The notes below the pieces were generated by a model. It was not told the DNA's origin, searched no databases, and was given only the letters and a program-made list of their open reading frames with translations. Source: Hebobacterum sp964559435 (GTDB lineage: Bacteria > Armatimonadota > Hebobacteria > Hebobacterales > Hebobacteraceae). From it: a stretch of DNA of 64,000 bases. The position numbers were made by a program, and so were the translations under genes. The stretch lies in assembly GCA_964559435.1 (NCBI GenBank), contig CAZLHI010000011.1, positions 1 through 64,000 on the forward strand, read 5' to 3'. Shown here piece by piece: positions 18,108 to 27,455 of the stretch; the first letter of the stretch is position 1, and the number at the start of each line of letters is the position of its first letter.

Positions 18108-18121
18108 TGAAATCGTTCTCA
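18108..18121. promoter_or_regulatory. LacI-family (cre-like) operator, site 2 of divergent pair
   Basis: TGAAATCGTTCTCA is a full 14-of-14 match to TGWAANCGNTNWCA. It lies about 80 bases upstream of the plus-strand glycosidase-like gene. With the site at 18006 it could support DNA looping across the divergent promoters. Confidence 0.7.
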
Positions 18122-18198
18122 GGTGAGCCGATGCCCGGGCCTGCGCGCTCGGGCAGGCTTGTCGGACGCCCGCAGTGGCGGGACGGGAGCAGGAACAG

Positions 18199-20028
18199 AT
18201 GAAGTGGTTCGAACAGGTGCAGTTCGTGGCAGCCGTGCCCATGCCCGTGGAGTGGGCGCGGGAGTACGGCACGACGGTGAACGGGATGTGGGACAGCCCA
18301 GCACGCTGGGACCGGGATCAAGTAGGGCAGGCCCACAGAGAAGGCCGGCGCGTGCTGGTGTCGGTGCCGCTCATCGCACTGACGGCCCGCGTGTACGAGC
18401 AAGAGGAGAACCAGTACCTTCTCGACGAGGTATGCCGAGACATCTTCGGGAGCCGCGCTCAGGTCAAGTGGTACTACTGGGACTCAAAGCCCGTGTATGC
18501 GATGTGCCTCTACAGCCGCATCTTCCGCGATTACCTCCTGGCGAAGATCCGCAAGGCGATCGAGGCAGGAACAGACGTCGTCAACGTCGACGAGATCCAA
18601 ACCAGCATCGGGCTCATGTCCCGCGACCGCAAGGATCCCGGCTTCTGTCCCCTCTGTCTCGAGAAGTTCTGCGCCCACCTGGAGGAAGACTCGGCGGCTC
18701 GGGACGAGGTGGGGATCGACAGTGCGGCCGAGCTGCGAGAGAAGCAGTACGCCCCGCTCCTTGACCGACTGCGCGAACATGATGCCTTCTACCATGCATA
18801 CCGAGCCTTCCACCAGCAGGCCGCCTTCGAAGCCGTTTCGGAGTTCCTGAGCGAGATCCGTTCGGCCGTTGCCGCCGCGGATAGCGAGATGGCCCTCACG
18901 GCCAACCTGGCCGGCCTGGGGACGTTCCTGGAAGCGCAAGGCCCTCTTTGGGGCGCGACCTGGGGAGAACTGATCGACTTCGTGATGATGGAGAACGTCT
19001 ACTTGTTGCGGCCCGGCGCGTTCGAAGAGGGCGAGCGCCATTTGCTGCTGCCCCGCGGCAAGTTCACGGCCTGGTACCGCCTTGCCTCATCCTTCTCCTC
19101 GAAGGCCCCTGCCTGGTTGACGCCGCAAATCAACGTGCCGCGTCAGCTCGCCGGGCAGCAGACCCTCAACTACTACCTGCTCATGTTCCTGGAGAGCTAC
19201 GCGAACAACGGCCGGTGGGGCTACTACTGGTGGCCGGGCGTCGACGACGAGACGCGCCTTGCCGCAACCGTGCCCAAGGCCGTCAGGAACTACACTCGCT
19301 TCATCCTCGACCACCGCGAGTACTACGAGGACTGCCGAACCGACAACGAGCTCGCCATCCTCTACGCCAACTCGGCTATCCTGGCGAACCCGGAAGGCCA
19401 CTTCAAGTACGTCGCGCTCGCGCAAGCACTTGCGGAGGCCGGATATCAGTACGATGTCCTCTACAGCGGCGACGACCTCTTCACCCCGAGCGACATCGAC
19501 GCCCAGCACCTCGCGCGCTACCGCGCCATACTCCTGCCTGAGGCGGCGGGCCTCACCGGGAAGCACCTCGAAGCGCTGAGGACCTATTCAGATGGCGGCG
19601 GCCGGGTGATCGCATACTCCGATATCGGCCTCCACGCCTCTCAGTCTCTCACTGTCGTCACGGATGATCGCTTGCTGGACTTCTGGCACCACTACCAGGA
19701 TCGCGACCGGTCGCGGATTCTCTCGCCACTGGAGGAATTCGAGCAAGCGCGCATTTACACGTCCGACCCCCACGTGAATGTCGTTCGATACCAGAGAGAC
19801 GGCCGCGTCGTCTGCCATGTGCTCAACTACGACTATCACGGGTCGGACGACACGATAGTCCCGAAGCGTGACGTCGAGGTCAGGGTGCCGTGGAACGGCG
19901 ACGCGCCGATCTCGGTCCGCTGTCTCTCTCTCGATGGTGAGCACGAGCTTGCCGTCGGCCGAAACGGAAACCGGCTGAGCTTCACCGTGCCGTCGGTCGA
20001 CCCCTACGTGCTGGTGGTGCTCGGCTAG
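18199..20028 (+). CDS. Hypothetical glycosyl hydrolase with beta-galactosidase trimerisation-like domain
   Basis: The 609-residue protein has an N-terminal TIM-barrel-like part with a VNVDEIQTS strand end and a Cys-rich CPLCLEKFC segment, as seen in hypothetical glycosyl hydrolase (GHL) families. Residues about 385-500 resemble the beta-galactosidase trimerisation (flavodoxin-like) domain: a LAQALAEAGYQYDVLYS segment, then LLPEAAGLTGKHLEAL and DGGGRVIAYSD. A small C-terminal beta domain follows. There is no signal peptide. I chose the ATG at 18199, with AGGA upstream, over a GTG at 18175. It is the first gene of a plus-strand pair under the 18108 operator. Confidence 0.7.
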   Translation: MKWFEQVQFVAAVPMPVEWAREYGTTVNGMWDSPARWDRDQVGQAHREGRRVLVSVPLIALTARVYEQEENQYLLDEVCRDIFGSRAQVKWYYWDSKPVYAMCLYSRIFRDYLLAKIRKAIEAGTDVVNVDEIQTSIGLMSRDRKDPGFCPLCLEKFCAHLEEDSAARDEVGIDSAAELREKQYAPLLDRLREHDAFYHAYRAFHQQAAFEAVSEFLSEIRSAVAAADSEMALTANLAGLGTFLEAQGPLWGATWGELIDFVMMENVYLLRPGAFEEGERHLLLPRGKFTAWYRLASSFSSKAPAWLTPQINVPRQLAGQQTLNYYLLMFLESYANNGRWGYYWWPGVDDETRLAATVPKAVRNYTRFILDHREYYEDCRTDNELAILYANSAILANPEGHFKYVALAQALAEAGYQYDVLYSGDDLFTPSDIDAQHLARYRAILLPEAAGLTGKHLEALRTYSDGGGRVIAYSDIGLHASQSLTVVTDDRLLDFWHHYQDRDRSRILSPLEEFEQARIYTSDPHVNVVRYQRDGRVVCHVLNYDYHGSDDTIVPKRDVEVRVPWNGDAPISVRCLSLDGEHELAVGRNGNRLSFTVPSVDPYVLVVLG

Positions 20029-20059
20029 CGGCCGCCAGCCGGCCCACAGGAGCTGTGCC

Positions 20060-22126
20060 ATGTCGAACTGGTTTGCGGACCACCCGCGCAAGGTGCACAT
20101 CCTCTACGTGTCCCCGGACTGGGCGAAGCGGCGGGGGCAGCGTTTCGACGCCCGGCGGATAGCCCAGTCGCTGGCGGAAGCGCGAGTCGATTGCGTGCAG
20201 TTCTACTGCAAGGACCACCACGGGATCTGCTACTACCCGTGTTCGGAGGGGCTGGCCTACGAGTTCGACGTCATCGGCCCGATGGTCGAGGCGTGTCACG
20301 AGGTCGGCGTCAAGTTCATGGCCTACTTCAGCGTCGGGTTCGACAACTACGCGCTCGGACTCCATCGTGATTGGATCCACGTCAAGCCCGATGGAGAGTC
20401 CTGGCGCATGGGGCCGTTCTACTTCGCTTGCCTCAGGTCTCCCTACGGCGAGTTCTCGCTCCGCCAGCTGGATGAACTGATGGCGGCCTATCCCGTCGAT
20501 GGCGTGTGGCTCGACATTGTCTCGGTCGCCTGGCGGGAGTACGAGACGCCGGTGTACGGGTGGTGGCACGGAGAGATCTCCCACACCTGCTACTGCCGCT
20601 ACTGCCACCGCCGGTTCCTGGAGCAGTCCGGCCGCGACCTGCCCCGGGAGCCGGATGCTGACGAGCAAATGGCCCTGTTCCGCTTCGGTGTCGAAGGTGT
20701 CGAACAGTACCTGCGCCAGGCCACAGACGCCATCAGACGCCGCCGGCCGGAGGCGGTCGTGACCTACAACAACGCCGGCGTCCCGCAGGATCCGGTCTTC
20801 CTGTCGGACCTCGTGACAGTGGAGGCGCATGCGCCTTTCTACAAGAACCAGAGCTGGGCCGCACGGTCCAGCCGGGCCCGGGGCAAGCCATTTGAGGTCC
20901 TCATGCCGGGCGCGCTGCGGGGCTGGAACGGCTTCGATCAGAAGCCCGCTCCTCTCATCCAACTGGAGAGCGCGATCCCGGCGGCGCATGGAGGCTCCGC
21001 GACCGTCGGCGTCATTGGCAGGCCGGACGGGTCGCTGGAGCCCGGGGCACTTGATGCCATCCGAGACTCCTTCGTGCAGCTGGAGCAGCTCGAACCCCAT
21101 CTGGCCACCACCGACCCGGTCAGCGATATCGGTCTGCTGTTGCTGATGGAGCCGCAACGTTGCCCGCGCCAGGGCGTGCCGCATGTGAAGGAAGCGCACG
21201 CGTTCCACAATGTTATGGTGCAGGACCACCTTCAGTACGAGGTCCTCTATTCGGTGGAGGATCTCCAGCGCTTCCGCGCCGTCGTCGCGCCGAACCTGAC
21301 TCTGGTCTCGGAGGCAGAGGCGGACACACTAAGGGAGTACGTCGCCGGCGGCGGGAGGCTGCTCGGCACGGGAGACGCGGGCGCGTGCCACCCCGACGGA
21401 AGCCGCCGCGATCTCCCGGCCTTGGCTGACGTCCTGGGCCTCTCGGGGTTCGAGTGGGCGCCGTGGTCGTACGCTTTCGTGCGCAGGGCCGACGAGAGCC
21501 TCTTCGAAGGAATCCCCGATATCCCGATACGGATCGCGGGGCCGGTCGCGCTGCTCTCGGGCGTCTCCGGCGAGGTGCTTGCGACCGTGGAGCTTCCCGA
21601 GGCCCCGGCAACGATCAACACGACCCTCCTCTGGCACGAGCCGGCTGGCGACGAGGATCGTTCGCATCCGTACATCGTTCGAACGCGGCACGGGAACGGC
21701 CTCTGTGTCTACGCGGCCTCGGCGCTCGCCTCCACCACGACAGCCTTTCCCGACATTGCCGGCGCGTGGGCGAAGGAGCTCACGCGCCGGCTGCTCTCCA
21801 CAGCGCTGCCAGAGGAGGAGCGTTCGCTGTCGGTCAACGCGCCTCCGGGCTGCGAGGTGGTGCTGAATCGGAAAGACGGCCGGTTGGTGCTTAACCTTAT
21901 CAACCACTATGCTGGGCACCCGGACTACCTGCCGACGCGGACGGGGGAGGTCGCGGCCGGACCATTCGACGTCGTCCTGAGGACGGATGTGTTAGGTGCT
22001 GTCCGGGCGCGGGTCGAGCCAGACGGGCCGAATGTACCGACTACGGTCGAGGAAGGGACGATCCGCTTCACCGTGCCTCCCTTCGAGGTCCACCAGGTCA
22101 TCTCGGTAGCACCTGAGGCCCGTTAA
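20060..22126 (+). CDS. GHL6-like glycosyl hydrolase with trimerisation-like domain
   Basis: The 688-residue protein resembles hypothetical glycosyl hydrolase family 6 and alpha-L-fucosidase-type barrels. It has CVQFYCKDHHGICYYP near the start, VGVKFMAYFSVGFD, YPVDGVWLDIV (a barrel strand ending in Asp) and a CYCRYCHRRF cysteine cluster. Residues about 375-480 form a beta-galactosidase trimerisation-like domain with a GGGRLLGTGDAG loop, followed by a beta-sandwich. It shares this layout with the gene upstream, 31 bases away, so the pair is probably one operon and a distant duplication. No signal peptide suggests cytoplasmic action on imported sugars. Confidence 0.75.
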   Translation: MSNWFADHPRKVHILYVSPDWAKRRGQRFDARRIAQSLAEARVDCVQFYCKDHHGICYYPCSEGLAYEFDVIGPMVEACHEVGVKFMAYFSVGFDNYALGLHRDWIHVKPDGESWRMGPFYFACLRSPYGEFSLRQLDELMAAYPVDGVWLDIVSVAWREYETPVYGWWHGEISHTCYCRYCHRRFLEQSGRDLPREPDADEQMALFRFGVEGVEQYLRQATDAIRRRRPEAVVTYNNAGVPQDPVFLSDLVTVEAHAPFYKNQSWAARSSRARGKPFEVLMPGALRGWNGFDQKPAPLIQLESAIPAAHGGSATVGVIGRPDGSLEPGALDAIRDSFVQLEQLEPHLATTDPVSDIGLLLLMEPQRCPRQGVPHVKEAHAFHNVMVQDHLQYEVLYSVEDLQRFRAVVAPNLTLVSEAEADTLREYVAGGGRLLGTGDAGACHPDGSRRDLPALADVLGLSGFEWAPWSYAFVRRADESLFEGIPDIPIRIAGPVALLSGVSGEVLATVELPEAPATINTTLLWHEPAGDEDRSHPYIVRTRHGNGLCVYAASALASTTTAFPDIAGAWAKELTRRLLSTALPEEERSLSVNAPPGCEVVLNRKDGRLVLNLINHYAGHPDYLPTRTGEVAAGPFDVVLRTDVLGAVRARVEPDGPNVPTTVEEGTIRFTVPPFEVHQVISVAPEAR

Positions 22127-22210
22127 CGCAGATACGCGTTGCAGAAGGCCGAGAGAACCATTTCAGTCCACGGCTGCCGGAATGGCGACCGCGCGTGGGA
22201 TACTTGAGGA

Positions 22211-22246
22211 AAGGGACGGAGCGCCCTCGAAGGCGCTCCGCCCTTC
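22211..22246. terminator. Bidirectional hairpin terminator
   Basis: CGGAGCGCC and GGCGCTCCG form a perfect nine-base-pair stem around CTCGAA, with further weak pairing outside. It lies between the convergent genes ending at 22126 (+) and 22278 (-). It lacks a long T-run. Confidence 0.65.
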
Positions 22247-22277
22247 CAAAAGTCGACCTTCGTGCTGGTTCCAGGCT

Positions 22278-23339
22278 CTAGTAGAGCGTGGGGACCGTGG
22301 AATCAGCCCAATCGTAGAAGCCACACGTCGAATTGGGCCCCCACCAGACCTCGATGCCTGTCAAGTCGCCTTCCACGGCTTTCACGAGGGCCAGCTCAGC
22401 ATGAATCCACTGTGCATGCCCATCCAGGAACCCGAAGTTGTTGCCCCCGAGGTGACGCGCATACTCCTTGCGGTACGTGGCACCCCGGAGGAAGGAACCG
22501 TCGTTGGGCGCCAGGTGATAGAGGCCACAGTCGGTCGCCCAGGTGCACAGATCCCAGTCGCCCCAGCCGCAGATCTCGTTGCCGCACGGCAGCGCGCACA
22601 TGTCCGGAACGAGGATTGAGTTGACAGTGATGAAGCCCTGCGGGAACCCGCCATCGCAGAAGACGACGAAGTTCACTGGGTCCTGAACCGCCGCCAGCTT
22701 CAGCCCAACGTTGGTTCCACTGTAGGCATAGCCATTGGTGAAGACCTTGTCGGCTGCGGTGCCCGACTCGAGCCAACCCACGCCGAACCTCCCCTGCGTC
22801 GCCGAGTCGGTCACAGCGCCGCCCCAATTTCTGGGCCAGGCTCCAAGACAGGGCCCAAACTGGTCCCCGTCGAAGTATCCCCACTGTCCTACGGTAGCTT
22901 GCAGGTGGCCCAGCCAGTCCGGATAGCCGATGATGAAGTTGGCGCCCGCGATCATCTTCGCGCTCGGGCAGTTCCAGACGTCCCGGTTCTTCACGTACTC
23001 GTCCAGGATCACCGGCCATCGCAAATAGGGATTGGCGTCACCCGGGGTGTAGAGCTCACATTCCTCCGGGTCCGCGGGGCCGCCGCCCGGTGCTGTCTCG
23101 AACCAGTCAATTACCTCCTGCCTGTGCTCGTCGGGCGGCAAGACGTCGTTGTTGTCCGCCAGGTACATCTGCATCGCCAGCGCGAGGTTCTTGACATTGG
23201 ACAGACACACCGCCTTGCGGGCCGACTCGCGCGCCCGCGCAAATACCGGAAAGACCATCGCTGCCAGGATGCCGATAATGGCAATAACCACCAGCAGCTC
23301 AATCAGCGTGAATCCCTTGTGTCGGTGGATGATTCTCAA
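22278..23339 (-). CDS. DUF1559-type pilin-like protein with N-terminal methylation motif
   Basis: The 353-residue protein opens HKGFTLIELLVVIAIIGILA, the type IV pilin/pseudopilin cleavage and methylation signal (processing after the Gly), followed by FPVFARARESARKAVCLSN. That block and the late FGFLDGHAQW motif are hallmarks of the DUF1559 proteins abundant in Planctomycetota and Armatimonadota. The body has eight or more cysteines that may form disulfides. The start is TTG, with AGGAGG six to seven bases upstream. It should be exported and anchored by its N-terminal helix. It is divergent from the lyxose-isomerase gene across a region with two LacI-type operators. Confidence 0.9.
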   Translation of the reverse strand: MRIIHRHKGFTLIELLVVIAIIGILAAMVFPVFARARESARKAVCLSNVKNLALAMQMYLADNNDVLPPDEHRQEVIDWFETAPGGGPADPEECELYTPGDANPYLRWPVILDEYVKNRDVWNCPSAKMIAGANFIIGYPDWLGHLQATVGQWGYFDGDQFGPCLGAWPRNWGGAVTDSATQGRFGVGWLESGTAADKVFTNGYAYSGTNVGLKLAAVQDPVNFVVFCDGGFPQGFITVNSILVPDMCALPCGNEICGWGDWDLCTWATDCGLYHLAPNDGSFLRGATYRKEYARHLGGNNFGFLDGHAQWIHAELALVKAVEGDLTGIEVWWGPNSTCGFYDWADSTVPTLY

Positions 23340-23512
23340 CTCCGACCTCCTACATTTTGGTCTGTTCAGTCAACTGCTCGGGGCAAGCGCCCGTCGCCGT
23401 CGTGACGGCGGGCCAGTGCATTATGCTGTCCGGGCCAACACCTCCTTTCCCGCTTGCAACCGACGCCCGGTCCGGCCGGAGTTCCTCTTGCGCTGGCTTC
23501 CGCGCAGTCTTG

Positions 23513-23526
23513 GGATAACGATTTCA
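23513..23526. promoter_or_regulatory. LacI-family (cre-like) operator, weaker upstream site
   Basis: GGATAACGATTTCA matches TGWAANCGNTNWCA at 12 of 14 positions. Its centre is 113 bases from the site at 23626, giving the second paired arrangement in this window. Confidence 0.5.
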
Positions 23527-23597
23527 GTGCTGCCACTTTGCGCAGAGAGGGCCGGTTGCTCCGCTGCCTCGTCAGTCCTAGACTAGCGACTCGCCGC

Positions 23598-23626
23598 TTG
23601 ACATTCTGCTGTCAAAGCCATAATAT
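23598..23626 (+). promoter_or_regulatory. Sigma70-type promoter for the cupin/GH4 operon
   Basis: TTGACA at 23598-23603 is followed after 17 bases by TAATAT at 23621-23626. The LacI-type operator starts inside the -10, so bound repressor would block the polymerase. Confidence 0.75.
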
Positions 23627-23639
23627 GATAACGATTTCA
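23626..23639. promoter_or_regulatory. LacI-family (cre-like) operator overlapping a promoter
   Basis: TGATAACGATTTCA matches TGWAANCGNTNWCA at 13 of 14 positions and extends as an imperfect 16-base palindrome from 23625 to 23640. It overlaps the -10 and start region of the promoter at 23598-23626. Confidence 0.75.
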
Positions 23640-23784
23640 TGGCGAACTGTCAAGAGCCCAGACACGAGTCATTATACCCGGATGCGAGGCCCGTTCCGAG
23701 ACGCCGGGCGTCGCCAAGCGCCCTGTGCGGCACGGCCGCGCAAGCCAGCGCTTTGTCCCTAGTTCTCGGTCGAGGAGGAGTACT

Positions 23785-24459
23785 ATGAGGCGCTCTGGGA
23801 TTAACTCCCTGATCGATGAGGCAGCCGCATTTGCCCGCTCGTGCGGCTTCCTGCTGCCCCCCTTCGCTTCGTGGTCGCCTCAGGAGTGGCGATCCAAGGG
23901 CCCCGAAGCCGACGAGATACGTGACTGCATGCTGGGTTGGGACCTGACTGACTTCGGGTCCGGCGACTTCCCGAACGTCGGCCTCATCATGTTCGCGATC
24001 CGGAACGGCCACCTGTCGGACAAGCGCTACCGCAAACCGTACTGCGAGAAGATGCTGATAAGCGATGTCGAACAGATCACACCGATGCACTTCCACTGGA
24101 GCAAGTCCGAGGACATCATCAACCGCGGCGGGGGCGATCTGGCCGTGCAGGTCTACAACTCGACGGCGGACGAAGGGCTCGACGACTCTGACGTCACGGT
24201 GTCGGTAGACGGAGTGGCTCGCACGCTGAGCGCAGGAGGCATGGTCACCCTGTCGCCGGGTGAGAGCATCTTCCTCCCCAGCGGGCTCTACCACAAGTTC
24301 TGGGGCGAGAAGGAGAAGGTGCTCTTGGGGGAGGTCTCGACAGTCAACGATGACACCCGCGATAATCGTTTCTACGAGCAGATCGGTCGGTTCCCGGAGA
24401 TCGAGGAGGACGAGGAGCCGCGCTACCTGCTCTTCTCGGAGTACGCCGATTCCGCCTAG
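23785..24459 (+). CDS. D-lyxose/D-mannose isomerase-like cupin
   Basis: The 224-residue protein matches the D-lyxose ketol-isomerase family in length and motifs. QITPMHFHWSKSEDIINRGG carries the expected His, His and Glu metal ligands, and SGLYHKFWGE carries the later His. The family interconverts D-lyxose and D-xylulose, or D-mannose and D-fructose, using Mn or Zn. The ATG at 23785 is preceded by GAGGAGGAG. It is followed 74 bases later by the GH4 gene, so the pair likely frees a sugar and isomerises it. Expression is probably controlled by the LacI-type operator at 23626. Confidence 0.87.
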   Translation: MRRSGINSLIDEAAAFARSCGFLLPPFASWSPQEWRSKGPEADEIRDCMLGWDLTDFGSGDFPNVGLIMFAIRNGHLSDKRYRKPYCEKMLISDVEQITPMHFHWSKSEDIINRGGGDLAVQVYNSTADEGLDDSDVTVSVDGVARTLSAGGMVTLSPGESIFLPSGLYHKFWGEKEKVLLGEVSTVNDDTRDNRFYEQIGRFPEIEEDEEPRYLLFSEYADSA

Positions 24460-24533
24460 CGGGCCGGGGGCGGTGAGTGACCAAGACGGACCGGACTCTG
24501 CATGAGAGGTCAGACGGGAAAGGAGAGGCGAGG

Positions 24534-25961
24534 ATGAAGGTTGCGATGATCGGCGCCGGCAGCATTGTGTTTGCGAAGACGCTGCTGAACGACATGCTGG
24601 CCACGCCGGCCCTGCAGGATGCCGAGTACGCGCTCATGAGCCGCACCGAGCCGAAGCTGCGGCGCATGGAGGCTTTCACCAACCGCATGATCGAGGAGAA
24701 CGGTCTGAAGGCAAAGGTGTGGGCCACCCTCGACCGCCGCGAGGCGATCAAGGACGCGGACTACGTCATCTGCATGATCCAGGTGGGCGGGGTGGACGCC
24801 TTCAAGATCGACTACCAGATCGCGCTGAAGTACGGGGTGGACCAGTGCATCGGCGACACGCTTGGTCCGGGCGGGATCATGCGGGCCGCGCGCAGCATCC
24901 CAGTGCTGGTGGACATGGCCAAGGACATCGAGGAGGTGGCCAAGCCCGATGCCATCCTGCTCAACTACACCAACCCCATGGGGGTGTGCTGCTATGCGCT
25001 GGGGCAGGCGGCAAACATCTCCTATGTGGGGCTGTGCCACGGCGTGCAGACCACGATGGATCTCATCGGCGGTTATGTGGGCCTGCCCAAGGAAGAGATC
25101 GACTTCCTGGCCGCCGGCATCAACCACATGGCCTGGTTCCTGAAGCTGGAGCACGAGGGCAAGGACCTCTATCCGCTGTTCAAGGAGCGGTGCGAGAAGC
25201 CCGAGTACTACGTGAACGAGAAGGTGCGCATCGAGGTGATGCGGCACTTCGGGTACTTCATGACCGAGAGCACGGGCCATCTGTCGGAGTACATCCCCTG
25301 GTTCCGGTCCAGCAAGCGGGCCTTGGAGGAGTTCTGCGACGAGCCGGGCTTCGGCGGGGAGTCCGGCGCCTACTACACCTGGTCGGCGGAGGTGGCGAAG
25401 AAGTACGCGGAAGTCGATCCGCTGGAGTTCGAGTCCCCGAAGCTGGAGCCGCGCAGCGCCGAGTACTGCACCTACGTGCTGGAGGCGAAGGAGACGGGGA
25501 AGCCCTTCAAGCTGCAGGGCAATGTGCGCAACGACGGCTACATCACGAACCTGCCCATGGGCTCCTGTGTCGAGGTGCCGGTGTACGTGGACAAGGAGGG
25601 CCTGCATCCGCTGCGGGTGGGCGACCTGCCTCACCAGCTTGCTGCTTTGAACCAGAGCAATGTGACGGTGCAGACGCTGGCCGGCGAGGGGTCGCTGGAG
25701 GGGGATCCGGAGCTGATCATGCAGGCGATGGCGATGGATCCGCTGACCTCGGCCTGCTGCACGCTGCGGGAGAGCCGCGAGATGGCGGCGGAGATGGTGG
25801 AGGCCGAGAAGCAGTGGCTGCCGCAGTTCGAGGGCAAGAAGCTGCGGCCCACGCCGACCATTAAGGTGCCCAAGCAGGTGAAGCGGGCCGGAGTGCCCGT
25901 GGACCCGGCGCTGGCCATCGGCAAGCGCTTCATGACGCTGATCGAGCAGAAGACGGACTAG
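24534..25961 (+). CDS. Glycoside hydrolase family 4 (alpha-galactosidase/alpha-glucosidase type)
   Basis: The 475-residue protein has the NAD-binding start MKVAMIGAGSIVFAKTLLND, the LLNYTNPMGVCCYAL block, a CHG motif in GLCHGVQTTMD and GINHMAWFLKL. The Cys and following His are the usual Mn ligands. GH4 enzymes cleave glycosides by NAD-dependent oxidation at C3 and elimination; CHG/CHS types are typically alpha-galactosidases, alpha-glucosidases or alpha-glucuronidases. GGAAAGGAGAGG precedes the ATG at 24534. The truncated GH4 fragment at 45-212 has a related N-terminus. It is co-transcribed with the lyxose-isomerase-like gene. Confidence 0.9.
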   Translation: MKVAMIGAGSIVFAKTLLNDMLATPALQDAEYALMSRTEPKLRRMEAFTNRMIEENGLKAKVWATLDRREAIKDADYVICMIQVGGVDAFKIDYQIALKYGVDQCIGDTLGPGGIMRAARSIPVLVDMAKDIEEVAKPDAILLNYTNPMGVCCYALGQAANISYVGLCHGVQTTMDLIGGYVGLPKEEIDFLAAGINHMAWFLKLEHEGKDLYPLFKERCEKPEYYVNEKVRIEVMRHFGYFMTESTGHLSEYIPWFRSSKRALEEFCDEPGFGGESGAYYTWSAEVAKKYAEVDPLEFESPKLEPRSAEYCTYVLEAKETGKPFKLQGNVRNDGYITNLPMGSCVEVPVYVDKEGLHPLRVGDLPHQLAALNQSNVTVQTLAGEGSLEGDPELIMQAMAMDPLTSACCTLRESREMAAEMVEAEKQWLPQFEGKKLRPTPTIKVPKQVKRAGVPVDPALAIGKRFMTLIEQKTD

Positions 25962-26159
25962 CTCGCGACGAAGTGAGCGGCGGGGCGCGGAGGAGGCGCT
26001 CCGCCGCGCTGCGCGCTCGAGCGGAGGATCGACAGACCCCGAGGTACGTGGTCGGTCTGGCAGGGGCCTTGCGGGCTCGTCCGGCGCTGGGAGCGAGCCA
26101 TCCGCTCTCGGGCCCGCGGCGACGACGGTCCGACCCCCATCACCAGCTAGGAGAAACCG

Positions 26160-27455
26160 GTGAGCATCGGCGACGTCAAACAGTCGCTCATTGAGGAGAT
26201 GAGCGGCATGGATATCGTGGACACCCATGAGCACCTGCCCAACGAGGCGGAGCGACTCGAGCAGCAGGTCGACTTCGCGACTCTCTTCAGCCACTACTGC
26301 AGGAGCGATCTGGTGGCGGCCGGGATGGCGGACGCGCAGTATGATCGCCTCGTAGCCCCGGGGCTCTCGCCGTCAGAGAAGTGGGAGCTGTTGGCGCCGT
26401 ACTACGAGCTGATTATCTCGGGCAGCTACAGCCGAGCAGCGCATCTGTCGATGGAGCGCTTCTATGGGATGTCGCGCCTGGCGGGCGCGGCCGATGCGCA
26501 GGCCCTCAGCGAGCGGATACAGGAGGCCAACAAGCCCGGGCTCTACCGGCGCGTGCTCAAGGACGCGTGCCGGATCTCCACGGCCATGAACTTCGCGGAC
26601 TTCGCAGGCAAGGAGGTCGACCGCGAGTTCTTCACGCTCATTCTGTTCGTCACCCCCTTCACCGAAGTAGCGTCTATGGGTGACGTGCAAGCGATAGAGG
26701 CGGAGACCGGCGCCTGTGGGAGCAGTCTCTCGCGTTACGTGGACGGCCTCGTCATCTACCTCCAACAGCAGGCGAAGAAGGGCATGAAGGGACTCAAGTT
26801 CCTCTCCGCGTACATGCGGGACCTGCGGTTCGATCCGGTGGATATGGCCACGGCGGAACGGATCTTCAACCGAATCGCGAGCGAGTCATGTGGCATGCGG
26901 CCCTCCGTGCTCGGCTACGAGGAAGCTCGGCCGCTCCAGGACTACCTGGTCCATCGCTTGGTGGAGATCGCCGGCGACTTGGGCCTCGTGGCAGTCTTCC
27001 ACACCGGCATACAAGCCGGCAACTACAACGACCTGGACAATGCCCGACCCACCCATCTCTGGAACATGTTCCGTCGCTATCCGAAGGTGCGGTTCAACCT
27101 GCTCCACGCAGGACTTCCCTTCGTCGATGAGGCCGGACTGCTGGCGAAGTACTTCCCGAACGTCACCGTCGACATGGCCTGGATGCACGCGATCTCTCCC
27201 GAGTTGAGCAGGCGGGCCCTGCGCGATTGGGTGGACCTCGTGCCGCGCAACAAGGTGCTCGGCTTCGGCGGCGACTACCAGGTGGTGGAGAAGGTCTACG
27301 GCCACCTGGCGCTCGCTCGCGAGAACATCGCCAGCGCGCTGGCCGATAAGGTTGAGCAGGGGGCCATCAGCCGCGAAGAGGCCCGTGCGTGGGTCCGTGC
27401 TCTGTTGTGGGAGAACCCGCGGGCGCTGTACGACCTCCGCAGACGCGTCAGCTAG
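26160..27455 (+). CDS. Amidohydrolase family protein
   Basis: This 431-residue protein begins at a GTG with TAGGAG upstream. The DTHEHL motif at about residue 20 supplies the HxH metal ligands, FHTGIQ near residue 282 supplies a barrel His, NLLHAGLPF follows, and FGGDYQVVE supplies the late Asp. The order and spacing fit the amidohydrolase_2/uronate-isomerase-like superfamily. The reaction is not evident. It is a different branch from the amidohydrolase at 323-1423. About 200 bases separate it from the GH4 gene, so it may or may not share its transcript. Confidence 0.82.
   Translation: MSIGDVKQSLIEEMSGMDIVDTHEHLPNEAERLEQQVDFATLFSHYCRSDLVAAGMADAQYDRLVAPGLSPSEKWELLAPYYELIISGSYSRAAHLSMERFYGMSRLAGAADAQALSERIQEANKPGLYRRVLKDACRISTAMNFADFAGKEVDREFFTLILFVTPFTEVASMGDVQAIEAETGACGSSLSRYVDGLVIYLQQQAKKGMKGLKFLSAYMRDLRFDPVDMATAERIFNRIASESCGMRPSVLGYEEARPLQDYLVHRLVEIAGDLGLVAVFHTGIQAGNYNDLDNARPTHLWNMFRRYPKVRFNLLHAGLPFVDEAGLLAKYFPNVTVDMAWMHAISPELSRRALRDWVDLVPRNKVLGFGGDYQVVEKVYGHLALARENIASALADKVEQGAISREEARAWVRALLWENPRALYDLRRRVS

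Noticed and set aside
24510..26294. A 594-codon minus-strand open frame
   Set aside because: It is antisense to the GH4 gene and continues over an intergenic region. Composition is that of a GC-rich shadow.
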